Made by a program: the position numbers and the translations under genes
Assembly (NCBI GenBank): GCA_037693485.1
Contig: CM075353.1
Coordinates: 64,760,001-64,824,000, forward strand
Reading direction: 5' to 3'
Length of the DNA: 64,000 nt
DNA from: Kitagawia praeruptora
Taxonomy: Eukaryota; Streptophyta; Magnoliopsida; Apiales; Apiaceae
In this document: piece by piece, positions 34,022-45,242 of the stretch
Layout of the letters: each line of letters opens with the position of its first letter
Numbering within the stretch: the stretch's first letter is position 1
The notes under the pieces: model-generated
The model's input: only the letters and a program-made list of their open reading frames with translations
Told to the model about the DNA's origin: nothing
Databases searched by the model: none

Positions 34022-34036
34022 ATCTCCCACTTGTAC
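34022..34036 (-). other. Copia B polypurine tract
   Basis: On the minus strand gtacaagtgggagat abuts the LTR start TGAAAGTGTTTGTCC. Confidence 0.8.
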
Positions 34037-34463
34037 TAAAGCCAATCACTCTAGTATCTAATACCCATTCACTCATTATGACGATCGAAGTGAATCTGAG
34101 ATAGCGGCTCAGTGAGTAGGTCTGCTATGTTGTTATGTGTGTCAACTCTCTCAATGTTGACATCTCTACTTTCAATGATCTCCCAAATCAAAAGAAAGCG
34201 CCACAAAACAGTTTTGCAGCGTCACTTGCATCTATAAACTTTGCTTCCGCTATTGAGTCAACCGTTGTAGGCTGTTTGGAACTCTTCCAACTAATCGCTC
34301 CACCCTTCAGAGTAAACACGTACCCTAACATGGATTTGCTATCATCACTTTCTGATTGAAAACTAGAGTTAGTATAACCCTCTATTTACAACACAGATCC
34401 ACCAAAAACAAGAAAAATATCCTTAGTCCTTCGCAAGTACTTAAGGATGTTCTTCACTGCTTT

Positions 34464-35035
34464 TCAGCGATCTTCACATGGATTGGACTGATATCTGCTT
34501 GTCACACTAATTGAATAAGCAACATCAGGCCTAGTACATAACATCGCATACATGATAGATCCTATTGTTGAAGCATAAGGAATCTTACTCATACGCTCTC
34601 TTTCCTCACGTGTCTCATGAGACATCTTCTCGGAAAGGGATACTCCACGGCTCATCGGTATGAGACCTATCGTGGAGTTTTCATGCTAAACCTTTTAAGC
34701 ACTTTCTCGATGTATGTACCTTGGGTAAGACCTATAATTCTTCTCGATCTATCTCTATAGATCTACATACCGAGAATCTAGGATGTCTTTCCCAAGTCCT
34801 TTATAGTGAAGTTCTTTGATAGCCACACTTTGACTGATTGTAGCATCGGTATGTCATTTCCTATAAGAAGTATGTCATCCACATACAAAACAAGAACTGT
34901 TACCGCGCTCCCACTAACCTTCTTGTAAACACATGGTTCATCTATGTTTTTGATAAAATCAAACTCTTTGATTGTCTCATCAAAATGGATGTTCCATCTA
35001 CGAGAAGCTTGCTTCAATCCATATATGGATCGCAA
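34464..35035 (-). pseudogene. Copia B RT end and RNase H start
   Basis: 35035-34778 carries SIYGLKQASRRWNIHFDE, YVDDILLIGND and the RT tail KNFTIKDLG. 34655-34464 carries the connection to RNase H (YASTIGSIMYAMLCTRPDVA). Stops and frameshifts separate the pieces. The RNase H core expected beyond (34360-34463) is poorly preserved. Confidence 0.85.
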
Positions 35036-35414
35036 GAAAAATCTGAATTGATTTGAGTAGGGCTACATGCAAAAAATTTCATCAAAGTCAATCCTTTGCC
35101 TTTGTCTAAATCATTTTGCCATGAGCCTAGCCTTGTAGGTCTCCACCTAGCCATCTACTCCAATCTTTCTCTTGTATACCCTTTAGCACCCAATAAGTCT
35201 AACATCCTCAGGTGCTTCAACCAAGGTCCATACTTGGTTGGCATACATAGAATCCATTTCGGATTTCATGGCACTATGCCATTTCTCTGAGTCAACACTA
35301 TGTCACATAAGGTTGTTTAGTCTGAACAAGTGTTTCCTCTTGAACCGTAGTAGTTTGTGTTTCATGAACTTCTTTAAGATCAATCTTGCTCCCACTATTC
35401 CCTTCAAGGATAAA

Positions 35415-35790
35415 CTATTTTTCTAAGAAGGTAGCATGTCTGGAGACAAACACCCTATGATCGGTGTAAAAGTGATACCCTAAAATCTCTTTAGGATATC
35501 CCACAAACCTACATTTTACGGATCGAGATTCCAGCTTATCAGGGTCAACTTTCTTGACATAAGCTGAACATCCCCAAATCTTAACGTGTTTAAGACTCGG
35601 TTTCCTTTCTTTCCATATCTTATGTGGAGTTTGAGGAATAGATTTGGAAAGCACCTTATTCAGTAATTATGTTGAGGTTTCCAATGCATAACCCCGAAGT
35701 GATACTGGAAGATCTACATAGCTCATCATGAATCGAACCATGTCTAACAAAGTTCGATTTCTCCTTTTATTAGTATGTTCAATTTGTAGT
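35415..35790 (-). pseudogene. Copia B integrase C-terminal half
   Basis: The minus strand reads RRNRTLLDMVRFMMSYVD near 35775-35720, then after a stop 35654-35415 with PQTPHKIWKERKPSLKHVKI and WGCSAYVKKVDPDK, the C-terminal end of Copia integrase. The catalytic core that should precede NRTLLD is missing: sequence joins the pre-integrase region to this point, so an internal deletion removed it. Confidence 0.8.
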
Positions 35791-35964
35791 AAATTATGCT
35801 CTACGTCACATACATAAAGACCATTATTTAAAATACCACTACCATAAAGAACATTATCTCTAAGATTTGAACATTTATTATTCTGAATAACAAACGAAAA
35901 TCAATCCAAGTCTAACATGGGAATAGAAATAATATTCCTCAAAATCGAGGAAACAAAATAACAA

Positions 35965-37062
35965 TTATTTAAAAACAATAGTCTTGCCCGTAGGCATATG
36001 TAAATCAAACGATCCTACAGCTTCAGCAGCAACTCTTGCTCCATTTCCCATCCGTAGAATCACCTCATCTTCCTCAAGAGTCCTACTTCTCCTTAGTCCC
36101 TGCAACGAATTGCAAATGTGAGAACCATAGGTGGTATCCAATACCCAAGTAGAAATTTGATTTAATGACATATTCACTTTAATCATGAACATACCTGAAT
36201 CAGAAGCGGCAGTCTCACTACCCTTCTTCTTCTTCAACTCTGCAAGGTAAACCTTGTAGTTCCTCTTCCAGTGCCCCACCTTGTTACAGTGGAAGCAAAC
36301 AGCTTTGCTCTTGGGGTCTTCAGCTTTTGGTGGAACCGGCTGTTTCTCACCTACTTTCTTCTTCTTGGGAGGGTTCTTCTTCCTTTTCTTAGGATTGGAA
36401 CCTTCACCAATTAGAAGAACAGAACTCTTCTTCGAGGGAAAATTCGATTCCGCAGTCTTCAACATGTTGTGGAGTTCAGCCAGGCTGACGTCCAACTTAT
36501 TCATGTGAAAGTTCACAACAAACTGCGAAAACGAACCAGAAAGTGATTGCAAGACCAAGTCTTGACTTAGTTCCCTATCCATGACAAAACCAAGTTGTCC
36601 AAGACGTTCAATCAAATTGATCATCTTAAGTACATGGTCATTCACAGATGATCCCTCCAACATCCTACAGCGGAACAGCTCCTTCGATATCTCATATCGA
36701 GCTGTCCTCCCTGCCACATCATACAACTCTTGTAGATGCGTTAGGATAGTGTGAGCATCCATAAGCTCATGTTGCTTCTGTAGCTCAACATTCATGGAAG
36801 CTAGCATGATACATTGAGCAACATTAGCATCATCTATCCACTTACGATACACAACATGTTCATCATTATGTGCATCGTCAGCAGGTTCAGCAGGCTTAGG
36901 TGAGTCAAGCACATATTCCAGCTTCTCAACCCTGAGAACAATTCTCAAGTTTCGAAGCCAGTCAGCATAATTCGGACCAGTCAATTTGTGAGCATCTAGT
37001 ATGCTCCGGAGTGATAGTGCAGAAGACATAATGTATATAATAAATCTGTAAATGATAAACAC
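35965..37062 (-). pseudogene. Copia B gag-protease with damaged motifs
   Basis: 365 codons stay open; the likely start is the Met of MSSALSLRSILDAHKLTG (near 37029). The gag (UBN2) part is recognisable (LTHLQELYDVAGRTARYEIS, LGFVMDRELSQDLVLQSLS). A lysine-rich stretch precedes the zinc knuckle CFHCNKVGHWKRNY, whose last Cys is Tyr. The protease site reads WVLDTTYGSHIC where the family has D-T/S-G followed by C or A, so the catalytic Gly is lost. The frame survives but neither motif should work, and integrase beyond it is deleted. Confidence 0.88.
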
Positions 37063-39338
37063 ATAACAACACTTAGCAAATATTCAATTTCATTTCAAAA
37101 CACTGTATGAATCGGGTCTTTATTCATAAGTGGCTCCCACTAGTTTATCTAATTTATACAACCCCCTAAGTGAATAAATAAGCATTCAAAATGCTAGTGG
37201 GAATAGGGATCCTACATTCCATCACACAACCTCGGCTGTAGCACGAAATGCCATGTGATGTTCAATAGGCAGACAACTCTTGTCAATTACATCTCATGTT
37301 ATTCCCTAATAAAACTTTAGCCTCTTGAATAATTGAGTCACGGCTGTAGCACGACAAACTCAATATTCTAAGTCAAGTCTAACCCAACATTTCGTACAAT
37401 TGAATCAGTCTCCAACGGCCCACGGCTGTAGCACGTAACGACCATTAGATTTTAATTCATTGTACACATCTCTATGTAATAGACAAGTATTTCTAATTTC
37501 GAAATCAAAGCCCTCGGCTGTAGCACGAAACGACAATGATTTAAAAATGAGAACTACTTTCTACCATGTTGGAAGGCTATGACCGACACAAGCCCGTTGT
37601 GTCATTGGCCAATTACTACTTGATATAATTAAGAGGGATTTTTATTATAAGGTTTATAATTATATATATTTATAGACAAAATTTCAACTAAATTTTTTCT
37701 ATAAAGTATCATAATTACTAACCAATTTATTAATAATTAAAACTATTTTAATCATTTAAATTATTTCTAAACCTTTTAGAAAATAATTTTTCTGTTATTA
37801 ACTAATAATTAAAACTCTTTTAATCATTAATTCTATTTCTAAACTCTTTAGAAAATTAATCTCTCCCTTAATATAATTTCATAAATTAAATAAATAATTA
37901 ATAATATTAAGATCACATCTTAATTATTTTATAATAAATTAAATCTCATTTAATCAATTAATAAAATTGCTAACTAATTATTTATTTCATAAATAAATAA
38001 TTATCAGCCATTATTAATTAACTAATATTATTTAACAATCATAATCATATTATAAAGAGATTCTTCCTTTTAAATTAAATATTTCAAATCAATAATCGAT
38101 AATTGGATGATTCCCAGATCGGGGGGAGCATTGTCAAGAGGCGTCAATTAATACCCCTTTCTTACATATCGAAATCCATTTTTGACAGAATCATCCTTTC
38201 TCTCAATATCGAAAATTCATATTTAATTACGTGTTTCAGAAACACAAGAATCTCATGATTGTATTCATAATATTATTGTTAAGGCAAGAAACGATTCCTA
38301 TTTCTAGATTTTCTAAGCACGCCTTATGTTGATTTAAGTTCACCTAAATCTATCATCGCATGGTAAACTTAGGCATATATCTCATATATAAAAATAAATA
38401 AACAAGTAAGCATGCAAGTAATATCATGTCACACAATGATATATTGATGTATGGATTTATTATAGCATTTAAAAGTAATTTAAAACAATTAAAATATGCT
38501 TTAAAACACTTCTGGTAATATAAATATTTCAAAAATATTATATAAAAAATATTTGACCACTCCATTAGATCCGTCTCGCAAAAACGAATCCAACGATATA
38601 TTGCACGCCCAAAATAGAGTTACGAAACTCCCAAAAAATCGAATTTAATGTGACAGAAGGGATGTAACGCATTACAGGAATGTGTTACTACAATTAAATG
38701 CTCTTTAATTGTGTAACGCATGACGCTCATGCGCTACAGACCCTGTCACGCATTCCCCGAATGCGCGACATCCTGTTCCCCGCAGGTGCACGCCACGCGC
38801 GCGACAAGCAGCTGATCAGTTTTTTTTTTTTTTTGTTCCCGACCGTTGTCTGTCCAGGTGTATTTGTAACCCCCTTTCATTCATTACCTTAACTCCCCTT
38901 TTACTCATAATAACTATTATTATTAATATTATAATTTTAATATTAATAAATTAATTAAAAATTAATTAACAATTAATTAAAAATTACAGGGATATGATTT
39001 CTCAAATCAGGTAGTAGCAAAAAATTACCAGGTAGTTATGGGGCCCTTGTGCAATTTTAATTTCATATTATTCACATGCATGATTATTTTATGAATTTTA
39101 ATCAAAACAATTTTTAAAAATTCATAACAAATAATCTACACATCACAAAATTACGAAAAAAATACCTACATGATCCACAACACTTGTAGAACCCATATCA
39201 GTGGTCAAAATCTCATGCAAATATTATTTCGAATTAATTCTTAATTAAATCCAAATAAACTTGCAAAAATCATAATAAATCCATACATGCATAAAAAAAT
39301 CTGAAATTTTTTACATGAATCTCTATATGCATAACCTA
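37063..39338 (-). other. Copia B 5' leader, long and non-coding
   Basis: About 2.3 kb between primer site and gag without a credible frame. It holds the cggctgtagcacg repeats (37233-37527), a very AT-rich part (37620-38100), a patch of self-complementary gtaacgcat/atgcgctac motifs (38655-38775) and a run of 15 T (38820-38834). The ORFs at 38353-38565 and 38698-38892 are chance frames. Confidence 0.7.
37233..37527. repeat. four interspersed cggctgtagcacg motifs
   Basis: The identical 13-mer occurs at 37233-37245, 37341-37353, 37433-37445 and 37515-37527, spaced by 82-108 bp, with weak similarity between copies outside it. On the transcribed strand it reads cgtgctacagccg. The function is unknown. 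Confidence 0.85.
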
Positions 39339-39350
39339 GCTCTGATGCCA
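39339..39350 (-). other. Copia B primer-binding site
   Basis: On the minus strand TGGCATCAGAGC, one base from the LTR end, close to the usual Copia initiator tRNA-Met site (TGGTATCAGAGC). Confidence 0.85.
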
Positions 39351-39351
39351 T

Positions 39352-40924
39352 TTAAGGAATTTACAGACGAGCGGAAGCGCGGTATAACAATTATTCCGTA
39401 AAAACCATGTATCGTGCATATAGAAAACCATATAAAAAATGAAAGACCGGAGGAATCGTAACCTTACCTTGAAAATTCGAAGATGGTGTCTAGATGGTTA
39501 CTAGCAGTTGCTTCTCAGAGTGTGAAGCACTCTACCGGTATCCACCAAGAATAATCTTCGATGAAGCTTTTTATAAAACAAGCTTTTATAAAAATGGTGT
39601 CTTGTTCTTTTGAGAGAGAGAGAGATGAAGAAGAAGAGAGGTGGCAACTAGGTTTTCACAAAACCACTTTTGCATGCTAAACACCTCTTCATCTCATTCT
39701 ATATATAGGGCTCAAGTAGGTTTTTATATAATTCATATATCATATATATATTATTATATAAATCCCACACTTTATCTTATAAAATGTTTAAATAATAATT
39801 AAAACTATTTTAATCATTATTAAAAACAACTTGCTCTCTCAAAATACCTTCATCAATAAATTAATCTTTTTATGGTTTGACCCTGTAGGTTCAATATTAA
39901 GCCGGTAGTAGAAATAAATAATAATAAACTTTTTATTTATTATTTATATGAATTCTAAAATTCATTAAATATAATTAACTGATTAATTATATTTATTCTA
40001 CATCGTGAGTGATGCGTCTCAACATATCGCGACTATCCGGATAATATGAATTCACTGCTTAGAATACCAAGAACCTGTCAGTGACTAGTTACCGTACAAT
40101 CAATTCCTTTTACCCTACAATATCCCGATTAAATACAAGGCATGGATCTCGTGTCAAGCCTATCAAATTTAATCATATGATTTCTTATTCATATTGCAAA
40201 GTTCATATTAATGCAAATTAGAAACTTCTTTCTAATTTCATACACTCTGGCCAGAGATTCCAGAACTCGCATACTAAGAATAACATAGGACATTCACTTC
40301 CTTACTGGAAGGGGTAGATCCTTTATTGACCATTAACTATCTCCATACACAAATCCCTATGCCCAGAATAGACCTAATGGATGTCCTTGAGACTAAGGAC
40401 TAAACCAAAGCACAGTTCATTATATACAAGATTACTCTAACGATCTCAAGTCTAAGGACACGTGTACAACTATCACTCAATGAACAACTATCGACACGTG
40501 AGTAAACTCCATTAGTTGTTCAACTTATCGAGTCATGTTCAGTGAACTTATTCCCTAATAAGCACCTACATACTAGCTATAGTGTCACCACACAAATGCC
40601 TATGAGAACAGACATCCCCCTGAAAGGAGCAAGCATAGTATGTACCAATCTTTGCGGATTCACTAACTTCCGATTAGTTATCCTATGATCAGGAACTGTT
40701 TAAGTCTAGAGTTATCATCTTCTAGATCTCACTATTACAATCTCATTATAATTCTAGAGCTTTACTTTAAACCATGGAATATCTTATTTAAAACAGTTTA
40801 AATAGATAAAGCCCGTAATAAAACCAAAACAAGTATTTTATTAATATTAATGAAATCAAATAAGAATACAAGAAAGTTCTTCCTAACTCATAATACATGA
40901 TTGGATTTAGGACAAACACTTTCA
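39352..40924 (-). repeat. Copia B 5' LTR (1573 bp)
   Basis: Matches 32445-34021 throughout. Its terminal dinucleotide at the primer-site side is changed (TT for TG on the plus strand). The GA tract is shorter by 2 bp. Confidence 0.92.
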
Positions 40925-40929
40925 ATGGG

Positions 40930-41512
40930 AACCTTATAACGGATTCATATGTTATTCTTAAAGCTCCTTAATGAGTATAAATGTTTTATTCAAACTCGGA
41001 CATATATATTGTCGAATTATGTTTTGAAATCTGAGATATATACCTATGCAGTCGGGAACATTTTCGAAATAAACCACATTATTAATTTTCAAAATGGCAA
41101 ACTTGCTGAGCATTATGTAGCTCATTCTTGCTTTTTAAAAACTTTTCAGAAAGAGAAGAATTTGGTCGGTTAACTCCGCACCAGCAGAAGAGGAGTAGAA
41201 GATTTACCCCTGAGATGATTTAGTTCCTGATAAATACTACAGAGTAAGTCTGATAGGTTTTCAACTGTAATAGTAATACTTGTCTTCAAGTATAATTGTA
41301 TAGGTGGAAGTGCGTAAGATTCTGGATTGTACAGATGAATTGTAATATTTAGTGTTACTTTTGATTATCATTTCTGAGGCTCTAACTTGTATGTGCGTAA
41401 GATTGAGGTCTGGATGGATGTATTGTTGAGTTGTAAAGTTAATACAGGTATGATATGGTTGGATGGTGATGTGACGACCTGAATCTCTGACCTCGGATTT
41501 GGGGGCGTCACA
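40930..41512 (+). repeat. Tekay-like 3' LTR, piece 3
   Basis: The LTR resumes after the atggg duplication and ends gacctcggatttgggggc plus gtcaca. It is followed by the tgtgt target duplication and the rest of the Copia A LTR. The ORFs at 40949-41173 and 41261-41536 (the latter crosses an element border) are not genes. Confidence 0.85.
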
Positions 41513-41517
41513 TGTGT

Positions 41518-41742
41518 CTATTGGCAAAAGACACATCTATTGACATCTATAAATAGGCGTTACATTGATCATTTTCAGATAGTTGGTTCATTTGAAATTC
41601 ACAACAAAACACATTCTCTCTTCTTGCAGAATTTCTGACTTTATCCGATTGAATTATTTGGGTGAACCACAAATAACTTCAATCTGAAAGTGGTCACACG
41701 ACTTCAGAAAAATCCAAGTTATAATCACCCTATTCCCCAACA
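41518..41742 (+). repeat. Copia A 3' LTR, right part
   Basis: Continues the 3' LTR from the break at 13526 (the tgtgt duplication occupies 41513-41517), including the TATAAATA box, and ends CCCCAACA. The outer duplication ctagc follows at 41743-41747. Confidence 0.92.
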
Positions 41743-41747
41743 CTAGC

Positions 41748-43018
41748 TGCACCGCCCTTACATTTTAACACTCCATCTCCCCTGTATCTAACCCGCTTCC
41801 TTCCTCCCTGCTTCGAACAACACAACGCTATGACCCACAACACAGTACTCAATTCAGTCTTGCAATCTCTAACCGTTTATATTAACATCAACTTACGACC
41901 CAAATTTGATTAATTACAAAGTAAGAATCGGAACCTCCATACTTAACACATGCCATTTGACTATGCGCAGACACCATATACACTCCAACGCAACTCCTAC
42001 CGGCTGGCTTTCTTACCTATCTTTCTCGGCTCCTTCCCTGCTTATACTCGAAACACCACACCTGCCACGCTTGTATCACCTCATAGCCTCTCCCATCATT
42101 CTTAATCATCCCAGCCTCAAACACACACGGGTGTCCCTGAACACACATAACACACCCTTCGACACCTAACTCAGCTTACACACACGCAGCCCGTATATAC
42201 CTACACACAGCAACCCACACTGCATCACCACGCTTCCACACAGACGCGTCGTATACATATACATAGGTATATAGAGAGAGGGAAATGAGAGAAAAAGAGA
42301 GATTAGGGAGAAATGGCAAGAGAGATTGAAAAAGAGAGGAATTGAGAGAGTGATTAAAGAGAAAGAGAGAGAGGTCGAGAAGACTCGAGAGAACCTAGAA
42401 CAGAGTAGCCCGAATAAAATTGGGGAAAAATCTGGTAGTTTAGGGATTGAAAGACATTTCATATTAATGAAAACGAAATAAAAAAAATTACATAGCTATT
42501 AAAAATTGAATTTAAATGGGAGAATAATGGAAAATAAATCTTTTCATTTTTAAAATAAAGAGTATAAAATTACGATCACACACATATTTTTAAATTATTT
42601 TTAGGATAAAAAATGAATTAAATATGAATTTTACAAGTTTTGATCCTTTAAATACAATAAAACTCTTAAAATCAATTTAAAATACTTAAACACCCAAAAT
42701 AATTCTCCCTATAATTTTGAAAACTAAATAATTATACAAAGATAATATTATAAAAAATTTCATGACTTTTTTAATAACTCCGATGATTTGATAAAAAATT
42801 TTGAAGATCAATAATGCATATTTAAATAGATTTTTAATCGTCAAAATACAAATAAAAATACACGGACTCACATTTCACATATACATCTTCATATAAGCAT
42901 GTACACATGATGTCACATATATCCAATCCTAAAAAAAATACCTCATATAATCCACATTTAATATTAAATAATAATATTTATAATACTTATAATTACGATA
43001 TTTCTAGGGTGTTATACA
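41748..43018 (-). mobile_element. outer LTR of a Gypsy-like element, segment 2
   Basis: Continuation of 4777-8182 after Copia A. The plus-strand end ctagggtgttataca reads TGTATAACACCCTAG on the minus strand, like the other Tekay-type LTR starts here. A GA-rich tract lies at 42268-42375. The ORFs at 41906-42169 and 42166-42462 are low-complexity or unsupported frames. Confidence 0.6.
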
Positions 43019-43613
43019 TGGCACCTGCAACATAGTTGCCTTTATTATAACAAGTGAGTAATAAAAACTTGTCATGGATTTAAAATATTTCTGAAGTTTA
43101 TGTTGTAGAAGTTTTTTCCTTTATGTTGCGAGAAGGTTCAGTAACCCTTTTTTCGCTTTGCTGATAGATCAATAATGATTACCACAACGATTTTTTGTTG
43201 ATTGCAACTGAAATTCATTAAGAACAATGTTGTCTTGATATCCAAAAGAGAGACCATAAACTCTTCCAGGCTGCATCCAACATAGATTGTTTAATTCTTA
43301 AGTGTCCATAAATGTGATTATTTTTTTGGTAATAAATCGAGAAAATAGTCTTGCAGAGGTTATTTGCACCTACTCATGACCAAAGTTAAGTCGGGCCGAT
43401 CAATGTATGCGATACTCAATATTTCCCACACTTGTAGTTACACCACAAGCATATGTAATAGTCAAAGAATAAATGTTAGAAATCTAATTTTTCAGTGAAC
43501 ATGTTATGTGGATTCTTCATATGAATGGAAGTGATATGGAGTAGAAGTGTTTAATACCACTAAGTTTTGTTGCACCTCCAATTTGCGAGAAAAATATTTG
43601 CCAGGAATATAAG
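43019..43613. other. flank right of the outer LTR, short coding-like pieces
   Basis: On the minus strand there are short open islands, for example VWEILSIAYIDRPDLTLVMS near 43430-43365 and WMQPGRVYGLSFGYQDNIVL near 43280-43220, separated by stops and AT-rich sequence. They may continue into the fragment at 4776-4621 on the other side of the LTR. No family is recognised. Confidence 0.3.
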
Positions 43614-43847
43614 TTGGATTTGAAGCGACTAATTCCGGAAGTCTGGAGTAAATCTACTTTTGTTGTTTTTTTTGGAGAGAATGATTATTATGTCTATGTC
43701 GATTGGCTTGGTGTAGTAGTGATCGGTACTACCCTGAAGTTGGACATACAGAAAAGCAAACCAACACACAACAATGGCCGGATATGTGCTCGTTTTGCGA
43801 CAGCCAATATTGATTATCCTGCAAATGTGAGGGCATCTATTAGGTGA
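43614..43847 (+). pseudogene. coding-like fragment, possibly a LINE ORF1 (DUF4283-like) remnant
   Basis: 77 codons open. The part GTTLKLDIQKSK...GRICARFATANIDYP resembles the pattern G-x-L-K-D...GRxARxxV-x-D of plant retroelement DUF4283/zf-CCHC_4 proteins. There is no zinc knuckle and no continuation. The assignment is tentative; it may equally be an exon of the unrecognised gene around it. Confidence 0.3.
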
Positions 43848-43989
43848 GTTCATGAAGGCAATAATCTTCAATAATAATTATAATATTATACGAAATTCAA
43901 TAAGGGTTGCTTGTGCATCAACGATGATGTAATTCATCATCATTTCATAACAGTTGCTAAACGAGCAGCTGTCCCATTCCGCTATTGAA

Positions 43990-45057
43990 TATATAATACA
44001 TAATGTATAATGATCAATTAGTTGAGTTTAAAAATTCAATTGAAAAAATAACCAATTACATAGTATTTTAAATTTTAGGTTTAAACGGTGAATTTTTATA
44101 ATAAGATTACACATATACACATTTATATAATTATTATACAATTAATTATGAGATTAAGAGGTATAGTTATGTTAATGAAAGATAAATATTTAAAAAAAAC
44201 TAAATTGTATATATAATACATAAAGTATAATGATCGATTAGTTGAGTTTAAAAATTCAATTCAAAAAATAACCAATTACATACTTCCTCCGTCCCTCTCA
44301 TTTTTTTTACAGTTACTATTTTGGGATGTCCCTCTCATTTCTTTACGTTACCATAAATAGTAAGTTTACCCCACTATAATTTACATCCACTACTTTTCCC
44401 CACTATCTCATATTTAATAATAAAAACAATATTACAGCCACCACTTTCCTCTACTATCTCAAATCTATTATTAAATATTGATTGGTCCCACCACTTTACC
44501 CACTTTTCATCTAACTTTACTCATTTTTTATACATTGTCTTGGTCGCCGTGTCCCCCTCCAATGTAAACAACTGAGGGGGATAGGTGGAGTAGTATTTAA
44601 AAAGAAATTTAAAATTTTAGGTTAAATCAGTGAATTTTTAAAATAAGATTACACGTATACACATTTATATAATTATTACTGGCTACTTATGGAGTTTCAA
44701 GGAAGAATTAACTATAAAATTATAAATAATACATAACTAAAATCATAGAACATATATTTCATATTATCGTTCAATTTGTAAAAACAATATATATAAATCA
44801 TGTGTTTTCTATGAAAACATCATTATCAATATCAACACTAACACCACAAAATAAGACTACACGTATACACATTTATATAATTATTATTGGTTACTTATGG
44901 AGTTTCAAGAAAGAATTAACTATAAAATTATAAATAATACGTAACTAAAATCATAGATCACATATTTCATATTATCATTCAAATTGTAAGAAAAAAATAT
45001 ATATAAGTCATGTGTTTTCTATGAATACATCATTATCAATATCGACACTAACAACAT
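43990..45057. repeat. tandemly duplicated AT-rich units of about 210-220 bp
   Basis: A unit beginning atataatacataatg at 43990 recurs at 44210 (about 220 bp). A downstream unit with core acacgtatacacatttat recurs from about 44641 to 44848 (about 207 bp). The second copy of the first unit holds a Stowaway MITE. No coding sequence is seen. Confidence 0.7.
44283..44590. mobile_element. Stowaway MITE, 308 bp, in a repeat unit
   Basis: The ends CTTCCTCCGTCCC and (reversed right end) CTCCACCTATCCC are Stowaway-like, with TA duplicated at 44281-44282 and 44591-44592. The sister repeat unit has the unoccupied site acaTAgtatttt at 44058-44069, which confirms the borders. Confidence 0.85.
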
Positions 45058-45242
45058 ATCGTTAACACCACTATCACCATCACGACCATACCACCACCAC
45101 ATCGCCCCACCACACAAAATCGCTAGAACCACGAGTGAAATCACTAAAATTGTTACTGCAATCAAATCAACATCAGCCTTTACACCACTAAAAATCAAAA
45201 TGATAGTAGAATGACCGAACATTCAACTTAAATAACTAAAAT

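Larger units (their letters stand above)
32445..40924 (-). mobile_element. Ty1/Copia retrotransposon B, internally deleted
   Basis: Two LTRs of about 1.57 kb flank remnants of gag-protease, integrase, RT and RNase H on the minus strand in Copia order. atggg is duplicated on both sides (32440-32444 and 40925-40929). A primer site complementary to initiator tRNA-Met lies at 39339-39350 and a polypurine tract at 34022-34036. The LTRs show about twenty differences by eye. Most of the integrase core is deleted and the rest is stop-riddled. Confidence 0.93.
13527..41512 (+). mobile_element. Ty3/Gypsy Tekay-like chromovirus, mosaic and interrupted
   Basis: It begins TGTAAGAACCCTG and ends GGGGGCGTCACA, flanked by tgtgt on both sides (13522-13526 and 41513-41517). 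An integrase C-terminus with chromodomain (16452-16877) and a polypurine tract (16898-16910) precede the 3' LTR, as in Tekay/Del chromoviruses. The 5' LTR is truncated and the interior is mosaic. The 3' LTR is split by Athila and Copia B. Its own sequence is about 7 kb. Confidence 0.82.
8183..41742 (+). mobile_element. Ty1/Copia retrotransposon A, interrupted by nested elements
   Basis: Order is 5' LTR (8183-8684), gag-protease, integrase, RT and RNase H (8712-12723), polypurine tract (13226-13240) and 3' LTR (13241-13526 continued at 41518-41742). This is the protease-integrase-RT-RNase H order that defines Copia. The duplication ctagc flanks the whole unit (8178-8182 and 41743-41747). The own sequence is about 5.6 kb; the rest is the Tekay-like element inserted in the 3' LTR. 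About ten substitutions and a 9-bp tandem duplication separate its LTRs. All coding parts carry stops or frameshifts. Confidence 0.92.

Noticed and set aside
41261..41536. 91-codon minus-strand frame
   Set aside because: Crosses the border between the Tekay-like LTR and the Copia A LTR.
42166..42462. 98-codon minus-strand frame rich in L, S and F
   Set aside because: Antisense of a GA-rich tract in the outer LTR; no domain.
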